Shown piece by piece: positions 37,357-46,743 of a stretch of 64,000 bases of DNA. A program made the position numbers and the translations under genes. The notes below the pieces were generated by a model, which had not been told where the DNA came from, did no database searches, and saw nothing but the letters and a program-made list of their open reading frames with translations. The DNA is from Rhodospirillales bacterium. Its GTDB lineage: Bacteria > Pseudomonadota > Alphaproteobacteria > Rhodospirillales > JASLLZ01. The DNA is taken from contig JASLLZ010000001.1 in assembly GCA_030746775.1 (NCBI GenBank), positions 40,175-104,174 on the forward strand, read 5' to 3'. The first letter of the stretch is position 1. The number at the start of each line of letters is the position of its first letter.

Positions 37357-38895
37357 ATGTATCAGGAAACCGAACTGAAGCTGCTGTTTCGCTCTCGCGA
37401 CCAATCGCTGCTTCATGCGCTGCCGCTCATTGGCGAGAAAGCCAAGGGGCGCCCGCTGCTCAGCGTCTATTACGATACACCGCGTCGGGATTTGCGCCGC
37501 CGGGGCGTCGTCTTGCGCGTACGAAAGGCGGACGGCCGCTACATTCAAGGGGTCAAGTCCAAGGGCCGGCGGATCGGCGGCGGAACGGTGCGCCCCGAAA
37601 TCGAGTGTCCCGTCCCCACCGAGGCGCCGCTGCTTTCGGCCATTGCCGATGGCCGGCTCAAGCGCCTCGTCACCCGCGCCGCGGCGAACGGCCTGGAACC
37701 GGTCTTTCACACCGCCTTTACGCGCACCAGCCACCGTCTTTCGTTCGACGACGGGGGCCGGGTCATGCTTGATATCGATGTTGGCAAGATCGTGGCGGCG
37801 ACGGCGACGGAACCCATATGCGAACTGGAACTGGAACTGGAGGCGGGGCCGGCCCATCGGCTGTTCGATGTGGCGCGCCAGATCAACGCCCATGTGCCGC
37901 TACGCGTCTCCGTCGCCAGCAAGGCCAGTCGCGGTTACGCCCTGGCGGCCGGGGAAACACCGGGGTGGAGCAAGTTCGCCCGGCCCGATCTTACCGGCAA
38001 GGTGACGGTGGAGGACGCCATTACCCTTGCCGTGCAGGGCTGTCTCGACCACCTGCTGGGCAACGAGACCTGCCTGCTCGAGACCGACGACCCCGAGGGT
38101 GTGCACCAGGTACGTATCGCCCTGCACCGGCTGCGTTCGACGCTCAGGCTGTTCCGTTCCGTCCTGCCCGCCGACCAATATCGGTGGCTGACCGATGAGA
38201 CCAAATGGCTGACCGGACGGTTGGCGGCGGCGCGCGACTGGGATGTGTTCTCGGACGAGATCGTTGGTCCGGTGGCCGTCCAATTTTCCGCCGAGCCCGG
38301 TTTTGCCGTTCTGCGCTCGGCGCTTGTCCACAGACGGCGGACGAGCCGCCGTGCCGCGCGCCGGGCCGTGCGCTCGAAACGCTACACCGAATTCGTCCTC
38401 ACGCTTAGCGGCTGGCTGGCCCGGCGCCAATGGCGTAGCCACAAGCCCGACAAGGGTTCGGAGCGGGTGCTCGGACCAGTGGCCAGCTTCGCCGACACCT
38501 TGATCGCCAGGCGCCACAGACAGGTCCGCAACGACGGTCACAAGTTCGCGACCATGACCGCCGAGCAACGCCACCAGTTCCGCATCGACGTAAAGAAGCT
38601 GCGCTACGCCACCGACCTCTTCGGGTCGCTCTATCGGGGCAAGGGCGCCACGGACTACCTGGGCCGGCTGGGCAAGCTGCAAGACAGCCTGGGCTATGCC
38701 AACGACGTCGCCGTCGCCGAGGACCTGACGCGCGGCCTTTGCCAGTCGACCAAGGGAGACGACGGTGCCCACGGCCGGCGCGCCGGCGCCATCGTCCTCG
38801 GCTGGCACGCTCACGCCATGGCACGCGCCGCGGGACCGCTTGCCAAGCGCGTCAAGCGTTTCATCGCCACCCGTCCGCCCCACACCAAGCGTTGA
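37357..38895 (+). CDS. CYTH and CHAD domain protein (triphosphate tunnel enzyme + polyP-binding domain)
   Basis: N-terminal ETELKL (ExExK) with SVYYDTPRRDLRRRGVVLRVRK; C-terminal CHAD (DDPEGVHQVRIALHRLRSTLRLF, DVFSDEI, FRIDVKKLRYATDLF). Confidence 0.9.
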   Translation: MYQETELKLLFRSRDQSLLHALPLIGEKAKGRPLLSVYYDTPRRDLRRRGVVLRVRKADGRYIQGVKSKGRRIGGGTVRPEIECPVPTEAPLLSAIADGRLKRLVTRAAANGLEPVFHTAFTRTSHRLSFDDGGRVMLDIDVGKIVAATATEPICELELELEAGPAHRLFDVARQINAHVPLRVSVASKASRGYALAAGETPGWSKFARPDLTGKVTVEDAITLAVQGCLDHLLGNETCLLETDDPEGVHQVRIALHRLRSTLRLFRSVLPADQYRWLTDETKWLTGRLAAARDWDVFSDEIVGPVAVQFSAEPGFAVLRSALVHRRRTSRRAARRAVRSKRYTEFVLTLSGWLARRQWRSHKPDKGSERVLGPVASFADTLIARRHRQVRNDGHKFATMTAEQRHQFRIDVKKLRYATDLFGSLYRGKGATDYLGRLGKLQDSLGYANDVAVAEDLTRGLCQSTKGDDGAHGRRAGAIVLGWHAHAMARAAGPLAKRVKRFIATRPPHTKR

Positions 38896-38909
38896 CCCGG
38901 GAGAAGCCG

Positions 38910-39551
38910 ATGTTCACCATACTCGTCACCAATACCAAGGGCGGCTGCGGCAAGACGACCATCGCCACCGGCCTGGCGGGAGCCTTCGCCCAAACCGGAT
39001 GGCGCACCGTCCTGGCCGATTGCGACCGCCAGAAATCGAGCCTCGGCTGGGCCTCGCGCCGCCCCGCGGGCGCGCCGGCCATCACCCCCGTCAACTGGTC
39101 GAAGGACACCCAGCCCTTGCCGCCGAAGACCCAGCTTCTGGTCATCGACTCGCCGGCGGCCCTCAAGCGCAAGCGCCTGGATGAGCTGGTCCGCATCGCC
39201 GATGTCGTCATCCTGCCGGTTCTGCCCTCGGTGTTCGACGAGACCACGACGCGCCGCTTCCTGTCGACGCTGGACAAGCTGAAGCCGGTTCGCAAGGGCA
39301 AGCGTCCGATAGCGGTGGTCGGCAACCGGATGCGCGCGCGCACCCGGACGGCGGCGCGGCTCAACAAGTTTATGAGCGAAGTGGGACAGCGCTCGGTGGC
39401 CAGTCTGCGCGATACCCAGCTCTACCCGGCGAGCGCCGCCGCCGGGCTGTCGCTCTTTGACCTGGCAACGCGGCGCGCGGCGAACTTCGTCGATGACTGG
39501 CAGCCGCTGCTTTCCTTCATCGACGAGATCAAGGCGTTGAGGGAAGGATAG
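38910..39551 (+). CDS. ParA family ATPase (orphan, no adjacent ParB)
   Basis: MFTILVTNTKGGCGKTTIATGLAGAFAQTG deviant Walker A; LLVIDSPAAL; 213 aa. Confidence 0.88.
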   Translation: MFTILVTNTKGGCGKTTIATGLAGAFAQTGWRTVLADCDRQKSSLGWASRRPAGAPAITPVNWSKDTQPLPPKTQLLVIDSPAALKRKRLDELVRIADVVILPVLPSVFDETTTRRFLSTLDKLKPVRKGKRPIAVVGNRMRARTRTAARLNKFMSEVGQRSVASLRDTQLYPASAAAGLSLFDLATRRAANFVDDWQPLLSFIDEIKALREG

Positions 39552-39588
39552 GCGGGCGGGACGACCGCCAACTCGAACGAAACTCCGC

Positions 39589-40347
39589 TCAGCGCTCGCG
39601 GTAGTCGCGCGGGGCACTGCCCGGATGGCCGAAATCCCTCGGCTCCAGCCCGGCGTGGAACCAGGTGAAGAAGCTGTAGACGCTGAAGACCGGCACCCCG
39701 ATGCTGTCGCGGAGAGCTTTCGCGAAGGGTGCAAAGTTGTGGCATTCATAGACCACGGCCCCGACCTCTGGATGCCGAGACATCAGGTCCTGACCGGCAT
39801 CCAGCATGTCTTGCTCGGCAAGTCCCGCATCCAATTCGGTCTTGCCGAAGTGGAACTTGCGATAAAACTCCCGGCCGTTCTGAAGACCGGCAACCGGCGT
39901 GTTGGGTGCCGCCCCCGCCGCTATTAGGTGATCGGCATCCAAGGCATCACTGTTCGAGGTGATGACACCGACCCGCTTGCCGGGAGGGAGAAGTTTCTCG
40001 ACCAAGGGAATCTGCATCAATGAGCTTGCCGCGACCGGAACCTTGCAGTGGGCGGCAAGCTTTGCCTGGAAAATAGAAAGGTAACCACCGGTGGTGGCGA
40101 TGCCGTCGGCACCTTCGCTGACCAACCTGGCGGCGGTATCGAGGAAGGCGTCGAGGACATCGACGCCACGTTCCTCAATGACCCGATTAGGCGTCGCCCC
40201 CGGGACCACTCCGTAAAGAACCGGGAACGGCCAAGTCCTGGCGTTGCCCACGTCTCCCGGCATGCGCGGTGTTCGAACATCCAGCATCAGAATGCCAAGC
40301 CGCGCACCGTAAACATTCTTGCCTCCGTAGACCACTCGTCCCGTCAT
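39589..40347 (-). CDS. Aspartate/glutamate racemase superfamily protein (paralogue B)
   Basis: Clearly paralogous to 24256..25014; DGIATTGGYLSIFQAKL ... GAVVYECHNFAPFAKAL ... YSFFTWFHAGL. Confidence 0.85.
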   Translation of the reverse strand: MTGRVVYGGKNVYGARLGILMLDVRTPRMPGDVGNARTWPFPVLYGVVPGATPNRVIEERGVDVLDAFLDTAARLVSEGADGIATTGGYLSIFQAKLAAHCKVPVAASSLMQIPLVEKLLPPGKRVGVITSNSDALDADHLIAAGAAPNTPVAGLQNGREFYRKFHFGKTELDAGLAEQDMLDAGQDLMSRHPEVGAVVYECHNFAPFAKALRDSIGVPVFSVYSFFTWFHAGLEPRDFGHPGSAPRDYRER

Positions 40348-40432
40348 GGTTGGATACTCCCTCGGCCAGACTGACATTCGTACTTCACCGGCTCCCGGGG
40401 GCACCGTCCGGCATCCCGCCCTCCGACGCGGT

Positions 40433-41191
40433 TTAAAGAATTTGGCTCAGAAACTCCTGCGTGCGGGGATCCTTCGCCTCGTTAAACAAAGTGCTGGGCG
40501 GTCCATGTTCAACGATTACGCCGTTGTCGGTGAAATACATGTGGTCGGCGATCTCGCGGGCGAAGCCCATTTCGTGGGTCACCAAGAGGCAGGTCATGCC
40601 CTCTTCAACCAGTTCGCGGATGGTGAACAGAACTTCCTTGACCGTCTCTGGATCAAGAGCCGAGGTGACCTCATCGAACATCATCACCTGCGGGTTCATG
40701 GCCAGCGAGCGGGCGATGGCGACACGCTGCTGCTGGCCGCCCGACAACTCGCCGGGATAGCTCTGCTCCTTGTCCTGCAGGCGCACCTTCGCCATCAGCC
40801 GATGGGCCTGCTCTTCGACCTCGGCCTTGTCCTGCTTAAGGACGTGAACGGGTGCCATCATCACGTTCTCGATCGCCGTCTTGTGGGGAAACAGGTTGAA
40901 CTGCTGGAAAACCATGCCGACCTTCCTGCGCAACGCCAGTTCGTCCAGCTCCGGGTCGTGGACCTCCTGGCCTTCCACCTTGATCGATCCCTCGTTTATG
41001 GGAATAAGCGCGTTGATGCAGCGCAGCAGCGTCGATTTGCCCGAACCCGACGGCCCGATGATACAGATGACATCGCCCTTGGCGACGTCGAAGGTCAATC
41101 CCTTCAACACCTCCACCTCGCCGAACGATTTGTGTACGTCCTTGATGGCGACAATCGGTTGATCAGGTGTCCAGGTCATGGCGGATTCCAT
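40433..41191 (-). CDS. Amino acid ABC transporter ATP-binding protein
   Basis: GPSGSGKSTLLRCINAL; LSGGQQQRVAIARSLAMNPQVMMFDEVTSALDPE. Confidence 0.95.
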   Translation of the reverse strand: MESAMTWTPDQPIVAIKDVHKSFGEVEVLKGLTFDVAKGDVICIIGPSGSGKSTLLRCINALIPINEGSIKVEGQEVHDPELDELALRRKVGMVFQQFNLFPHKTAIENVMMAPVHVLKQDKAEVEEQAHRLMAKVRLQDKEQSYPGELSGGQQQRVAIARSLAMNPQVMMFDEVTSALDPETVKEVLFTIRELVEEGMTCLLVTHEMGFAREIADHMYFTDNGVIVEHGPPSTLFNEAKDPRTQEFLSQIL

Positions 41192-42096
41192 CACGTTTGA
41201 ACTACGAATTTGCGTTCCAGACGCATCGTCCAGCGCGCGATTGGATAGCAATAGGCGAAGAACCAAAGAAGGACGTATGTGTACAACGGCAAGAGCAGGG
41301 AGGGCTCGTATTCGGCGCCGAGGATCTCGTGGGCCGTCGTCACCATCTCGACCACGCCGACAATGGAGGCCAGCACCGTCGCCTGGGTGAGAATGGCGTA
41401 AAGGTTCATCCACGGCGGAAGGATCCGTTTGACACATTGGGGAATGATAATCATCCAGAAGACCTGTCGGCGCGTGAAGGCGAGGGATTCAGCGGCTTCC
41501 TTCTGCCCCGAGGGGATTGACTGGATTCCACCCCGTACAAGCTCAGAAACATTGGCCATGACCGGCAGCGAAAATCCCAGCGTCGCCTTGATCCAGTCCG
41601 GGAACGGGATGACGATGTCACCGACGCGAAACTGGAAGGGCACCAGATACATGACGTAGAACATCAGCACCAGCCACGGTGCGTTCCGGAAGAACTGGGT
41701 GACGAACCAGGACGTCTTCTTGACAGGCGGCATCAAAGACACCTGCGCGATGCCAAGGAGAGTGCCGTTCACGGTCCCGATCAACATGGCCAAAAAGCTC
41801 ATGATCAGGTTCAACAGGAACCCTTCGGCCAGCAAGGGCGTCCACTTCCACAGCGTCGCCAGGACCCAAAAGGGACCACCGACGCCCGACTGTGCTTCGG
41901 CGACGGTGGAGAAGAACACGAATGCCAGGAACAACCAAACGCCGTACCTGGCCTTGAGACGCAATCTCGGCCCGCCGCGCACACGCTCCTCCGATGCACG
42001 GCGCGCCACGATCTCTGCCGCCGGGAGCAGCACGGGCAGGTCCGTGCCCGGCGACATCCTCGGACCAGGAACGCAAATCTCGCCGCTGCGGATCAT
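41191..42096 (-). CDS. Amino acid ABC transporter permease (HisM/GlnP type)
   Basis: NLIMSFLAMLIGTVNGTLLGIA; ELVRGGIQSIPSGQKEAAESLAF (EAA loop). Confidence 0.92.
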   Translation of the reverse strand: MIRSGEICVPGPRMSPGTDLPVLLPAAEIVARRASEERVRGGPRLRLKARYGVWLFLAFVFFSTVAEAQSGVGGPFWVLATLWKWTPLLAEGFLLNLIMSFLAMLIGTVNGTLLGIAQVSLMPPVKKTSWFVTQFFRNAPWLVLMFYVMYLVPFQFRVGDIVIPFPDWIKATLGFSLPVMANVSELVRGGIQSIPSGQKEAAESLAFTRRQVFWMIIIPQCVKRILPPWMNLYAILTQATVLASIVGVVEMVTTAHEILGAEYEPSLLLPLYTYVLLWFFAYCYPIARWTMRLERKFVVQT

Positions 42097-42839
42097 GTGC
42101 CGTAACCAGGCATCTTGAGGGCGCGCTCCAGCTTGTTCATGAAGGTCACGAATACGGTGACCATGGAGACGTAACAAATCAGCAGGACACTCATCATCTC
42201 CGGTACATTGGCGTCGAGGGTGTAGATCTGGTTGGCGGCATAGAGCATCTCGTTGATGCTGACGGCGTAAGCCAAACTCGTGCCCTTCACCACGAAAACG
42301 TAGTTGTTGTTGAGCGCCGGCAGGCAGATGCGGAACGCCAGTGGCAGGAGAACAAGGCGGTAGACCTGCAGCTTCGTCATGCCCAGCGCCCTGGAGGCTT
42401 CCACGGTGGTCTCCGGCACCGCCTCGATGCCCGAACGGAACACCTCGATCGTGAAGGCACCGTAGTGAAGCGCGAAGGCGAGAAGCACCCAGGTAAAGGC
42501 GCCTATGAGGGGCGCCATCAAGCCGGTTCCGTCATCGACTCTCGGCAATAAGGCGCTGACACCGAAATAAAGGCAATAAAGCTGCACCAGCTTGGGACTA
42601 TTGCGGAATAACTCGATGTAGCCCCTGACAAACCAGCGCAAGAGGCGAAAGCGGGATCGCTGCATCCAGACCCCGACAAGGCCAATGAAGGTGGTAATGA
42701 GAAGGACGTAGACCGCGATTTGAACGGTGACCAGCATCGCCGCCGCGAATTTCTCTCGGTTGTAGGGATCATAGAAGACGGAGAAATTGATTCCGGTCTC
42801 GTCATAGAGCCAGCGAAACCATTCCCAAAAGACATCCAT
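42093..42839 (-). CDS. Amino acid ABC transporter permease (HisM/GlnP type)
   Basis: GYIELFRNSPKLVQLYCLYFG; EVFRSGIEAVPETTVEASRALGM; overlaps the next gene (ATGA). Confidence 0.92.
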   Translation of the reverse strand: MDVFWEWFRWLYDETGINFSVFYDPYNREKFAAAMLVTVQIAVYVLLITTFIGLVGVWMQRSRFRLLRWFVRGYIELFRNSPKLVQLYCLYFGVSALLPRVDDGTGLMAPLIGAFTWVLLAFALHYGAFTIEVFRSGIEAVPETTVEASRALGMTKLQVYRLVLLPLAFRICLPALNNNYVFVVKGTSLAYAVSINEMLYAANQIYTLDANVPEMMSVLLICYVSMVTVFVTFMNKLERALKMPGYGT

Positions 42840-42932
42840 CGGGATACAGACTCTTCAGCCGTGTTCTTAAATCGTTCGGCGGCAAAGCGGTGGCGGGGGA
42901 TGGGTCCCCCCGCCACCAGACTTAAGCTTCCG

Positions 42933-43790
42933 CTACATCTTTGGAGCCAGCGGGTCCTTGAACTTCTCGTGCATATCTTCTAGCCAAGGGCTCGGCGGAA
43001 AGCCCCATTTCTTCCACTGTTCGAGGAACCGTCCGGTCTGATGCCATTCTGTCAGGACGCCGGCCACGAAACGGCCCAAGGCCTTGTCCTTCTGGTCGAG
43101 CGGCACGGCAACGGCATAGGGACTGTAGCCAAACGAATCGAGGGGCATTTCGTAGTCTTTGTAGCGTTCAGGATTGTCCTGGATCCTGAACCAGATTTCC
43201 ATGTCGTTACCGATGCGCACCCTGCAGCGGCCTTGCTCGAAGGCGGTGAAGGCTTCGGCACCACCCTTGAAGGTCATGGCCTTGATGCCGTAATCCTGAT
43301 CCAGCACCTTGATGTACCAACTGCCTTGGATCGTACACGCCGAATGACCTCTCAGGTCCTCCCATTTCTTGAATCCGTCCTTCTTAAGCGCCATGATATT
43401 GAAGCCGACGGCATAAGAATTGGGAAGGAGGGCGCCGACAATTTTTCGGCGCTTCAGCGAATCGTTCATGTTGGCGGAGAAGATGTCAATCTTACCCTGC
43501 TGCAGGAACGGCATGCGGTTTGATCCCGTCACCGGGATCTTCTCCAGTTTGACGCCGAGACGATCAGCAATGTCTTTGAGCAGATCCGGGTCTATACCGA
43601 CAATATTCCCTGACGTATCACGGTAGCCGAAGGGCTTTTTCGTCGTCCTCACGCCGGCCCGCAATACGCCTCGTTCGATGATCTCCTTGATTCCATCATT
43701 GGCGACCGCGGGCGTCACGTCGAAAGCCGGGGCGGCGATCAAAAGGCCAAGCACCCACGCGAATTTCGCATTGATAATTGAACGCGACAT
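42933..43790 (-). CDS. Amino acid ABC transporter substrate-binding protein
   Basis: Signal peptide; IIERGVLRAGVRTTKKPFGYRDTSGNIVGIDPDLLKDIADRLGVKLEKIPVT. Confidence 0.92.
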   Translation of the reverse strand: MSRSIINAKFAWVLGLLIAAPAFDVTPAVANDGIKEIIERGVLRAGVRTTKKPFGYRDTSGNIVGIDPDLLKDIADRLGVKLEKIPVTGSNRMPFLQQGKIDIFSANMNDSLKRRKIVGALLPNSYAVGFNIMALKKDGFKKWEDLRGHSACTIQGSWYIKVLDQDYGIKAMTFKGGAEAFTAFEQGRCRVRIGNDMEIWFRIQDNPERYKDYEMPLDSFGYSPYAVAVPLDQKDKALGRFVAGVLTEWHQTGRFLEQWKKWGFPPSPWLEDMHEKFKDPLAPKM

Positions 43791-44082
43791 TGAACATCTC
43801 CTCCTAGATTTCGCTCTATACGTTAAGCTGCTCAGTTCAACGCACCAATTCGCGCCATGCTCTTTGGCATGTTTCGCGGACGAGTACATTCCTGTTCGAA
43901 GCTCGGGCCTTTCAGCCTTCTCCTTGAATGAAGTATAACCATCACGGCTTTGGCTGACAATGCGGGGTAGGCTGCGGGTAACGCTCATCGTTGCCGCGCC
44001 GCTACCAGCCAATGGCGCGGGCGTCGCGGCGGTGGTCGGCCCGGCTTGACAGCCGACCCGGACCGTGCGACGAGCGGCGGCC

Positions 44083-44940
44083 ATGGTTCTCGACCTCCAT
44101 CTTGCCCTGCTGGTTCTCGCCGCCGCCGTCATTCATGCCACCTGGAACGCCTTGATCAAGGCCAGCGGCGATCACTTCGTGACATTGATGATCATCATCG
44201 GCACCGGCAGTTCGCTGGCCGCGATGGCCCTTCCCATGCTCTCGTTTCCGCCCCGCGCCGCCTGGCCCTATATGGTGGCGGCCTTCTTCCTGCATCAGGG
44301 TTACTATCTTTTCATGCTGCTGTCCTACCGCTTCGGCGATCTGAACCAAGTCTATCCGGTGGCCCGCGGCATCGCGCCGCTGGTGGTGGCGGGGCTGGCG
44401 GCGGCGATGGTCGGCGAGGTGCCGAACGGCGCCGGCATGGTGGGCATCGTGGCCGTCTCAGTGGGTATCGCGGGGCTTGCCTTTTCCGGCGGCCGGCCCA
44501 GCGGCCGGGCGGCGGCGCCCCTTGCCATGGCCGCCGCCACCGGCATTTGTCTCGGCACCTTCACGGTCGTCGACGGGATCGGCGTCCGGCTTAGCACAAC
44601 GCCGTGGGATTTCATTGCCTGGCTCTTGTTCTTCAACGGCCTGCCGATGATCATGGCGGCGATCTTCTTGCGCCGCGACCGGCTGAGGGCCTATCCGTCG
44701 GGGAGTTGGAAGAAGGCCTTTGGCGGCGGCGTTCTTTCGGCCCTCGGCTTCGCCATCGTTCTCTACGCCCTGAGCCGCGGCGCCATGGCCCACGTGACGG
44801 CCCTGCGCGAAACCTCGGTTCTTTTCGCCGCCCTCATCGGCTCGCTGACCCTGCACGAGCCCCTGGGAGTCAGGCGCACCGTCGCCGCCGCGGTCATCGC
44901 GTCGGGCTTGATTCTGCTCCAACTTTCGGGGCGTATCTGA
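44083..44940 (+). CDS. DMT/EamA family transporter
   Basis: Multi-TM, two EamA halves (HATWNALIKASGDHF; TALRETSVLFAALIGSLTLHEPLGVRRTVAAAVIASGLILLQL). Confidence 0.9.
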   Translation: MVLDLHLALLVLAAAVIHATWNALIKASGDHFVTLMIIIGTGSSLAAMALPMLSFPPRAAWPYMVAAFFLHQGYYLFMLLSYRFGDLNQVYPVARGIAPLVVAGLAAAMVGEVPNGAGMVGIVAVSVGIAGLAFSGGRPSGRAAAPLAMAAATGICLGTFTVVDGIGVRLSTTPWDFIAWLLFFNGLPMIMAAIFLRRDRLRAYPSGSWKKAFGGGVLSALGFAIVLYALSRGAMAHVTALRETSVLFAALIGSLTLHEPLGVRRTVAAAVIASGLILLQLSGRI

Positions 44941-45027
44941 GGCGGCGAATGGGTATGGACTGGCTTGACCGGACACGGCGCGCCTGCGTTGCCGGGGAGG
45001 GCCGCATTGAAAGGGAGATAATTGGCC

Positions 45028-45453
45028 ATGAAGGCACGAATCCAATGGCTCCAGGACCGGGCGTTTACCGGCATATCGGGAAGCGGCCACGCGGTGGTGA
45101 TGGGCCGCACCACGGGTCCCGAGGGCCGAAGCATCGGCCCCAGCCCCATGGAGATGGTGCTCATGGGGGTGGGGGGGTGCACCGCCTTCGACGTTATACA
45201 CATTCTGGAAAAGTCCCGCGAGCCGGTCGAGGGCTGCGTCGTCGAGCTTGACTCCGAGCGCGCCGAGACCGACCCGCAGGTTTTTACCCGCGTCCACATG
45301 CGCTTCGCGGTGACCGGGCGCGGCCTCGACGCGGCCAAGGTGGAGCGCGCCGTCAAACTGTCCGCCGAAACCTACTGTTCGGCCTCCGCCATGATCGAAA
45401 AAACAGCCGAGATCACCCACGAGATAGAAATCATCGACAGCACCGCGCCATAG
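45028..45453 (+). CDS. OsmC family protein
   Basis: GPSPMEMVLMGVGGCTAFDVIHILEKSREPVEGC; SAETYCSASAMI. Confidence 0.92.
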   Translation: MKARIQWLQDRAFTGISGSGHAVVMGRTTGPEGRSIGPSPMEMVLMGVGGCTAFDVIHILEKSREPVEGCVVELDSERAETDPQVFTRVHMRFAVTGRGLDAAKVERAVKLSAETYCSASAMIEKTAEITHEIEIIDSTAP

Positions 45454-45621
45454 CCTCGACACCCCCAATGGGTGGTTCGATGTACGTAAAACGTCTCGCG
45501 CACGCGAATTCTTAATCACAAGCTTTGCGAGATTATCTGGACAAAGTTCCCGAAATACGGTATAGACGCTGACTCTGTTTGCCGCAAAACCTCCGTAGCA
45601 CTTTTGAGGATTTGTGCCGGC

Positions 45622-46164
45622 ATGATCAGGTCTCAATCGTTCTTACTTGGGCTCATCGCCGTGGCGGTGGTCCTTTCGGGCTGCCAGAGCGATCGACAGC
45701 GTTACCAGATCGGCGACCACGAGAACGTCCAGGTGCCGGAGGGATTTTTTCCTGAAATGGCCATTGAGCGCAGTTGGGCCAGCGGCAAGGTCATATATAA
45801 TTTTCAGGCCAATCGGAAGAAAATGACCGAAGACACGGCCCTGACCTTGGAGGTCATGGCCTACTTCGAATGGCTGGCCAACGACCTGAGAAGCGGCCAT
45901 GAAGTTTCCCCCTATCAGGTTCGCAAGGTGCTCGATGCCCGGAACGAGCTGCGCCGAATGGTGCGGATCCCTCCCGAAACATCGACGACCGAAGCGATTG
46001 CCCAACTCTATTCGATGTCGAAATTCTTAAAATTGGCAAGCGCAAACAAGGGTGAGGAAGCCCCGGAAATCGCCCAGCGGCGCCAGTTGCTGATCCGAAC
46101 CAAGGGACAGGTCGACAAATTGATACGCCAAACCCTGGCGGCCAAGGACGGCGCCCAGCGGTAG
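45622..46164 (+). CDS. Putative lipoprotein of unknown function
   Basis: Signal peptide with lipobox VVLSGC; otherwise unrecognised 180 aa ORF. Confidence 0.65.
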   Translation: MIRSQSFLLGLIAVAVVLSGCQSDRQRYQIGDHENVQVPEGFFPEMAIERSWASGKVIYNFQANRKKMTEDTALTLEVMAYFEWLANDLRSGHEVSPYQVRKVLDARNELRRMVRIPPETSTTEAIAQLYSMSKFLKLASANKGEEAPEIAQRRQLLIRTKGQVDKLIRQTLAAKDGAQR

Positions 46165-46249
46165 CGGTGGGAGGACGCGACATGAACGCAACGACAGTGA
46201 GAGTTTCCTTGGCTGTCGGGATGCTGTGAGGGGTCTTTTGCGGTGGCCT

Positions 46250-46743
46250 CGTAGCGCCGGCACAGGCCAGCTGACACTGGCGCTCTTGGCACGCGGCGTG
46301 TACATGCGCTGGAAGTGGCGATGGACGCGCTCAGCCATATCCTCGCGCGGCGACACGAGCTCGCAGGCACCGCCCGCCGCCTCGGCAAGCCCTCGTACGA
46401 AGGGCTCGGCGACTGCGCTGCCCACCCCGACCGTGAATATTCGATGGCCGGAACTTTTTGCACGAGCGATCAGCTCATCGGTGTTCCAGACTTCTCCGTC
46501 AGTGATGAGCAGGAGGTCGCGCGACAGGCCTGCCTCGCCCCGGATTCCGTATGCGGCATCAAGCGCGGCTCCGATCTCGGTGCCGCCCATGTCAGCGTCG
46601 AGCGCGCGAACGAAGCTCCTCGCCTCGGCCAAGGTTTTCTCCGAGACGGGCATCTCCCGGCCGAACACCGTACGATGGCTGTTGCCGTCCTCGCCTACCT
46701 TCAAGAGAGCCGTCTTATTCGGGCCGGGGCTGATGCCGAGCAA
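46250..46743 (-). pseudogene. Fragment of a VWA-domain protein
   Basis: Minus-frame ALDADMGGTEIGAALDAAYGIRG...RDLLLITDGEVWNTDELIARAKSSGHRIFTVGVGSAVAEPFVRGLAEAAGGACELVSPREDMAERV is VWA-like but lacks N- and C-terminal context. Boundaries approximate. Confidence 0.65.
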
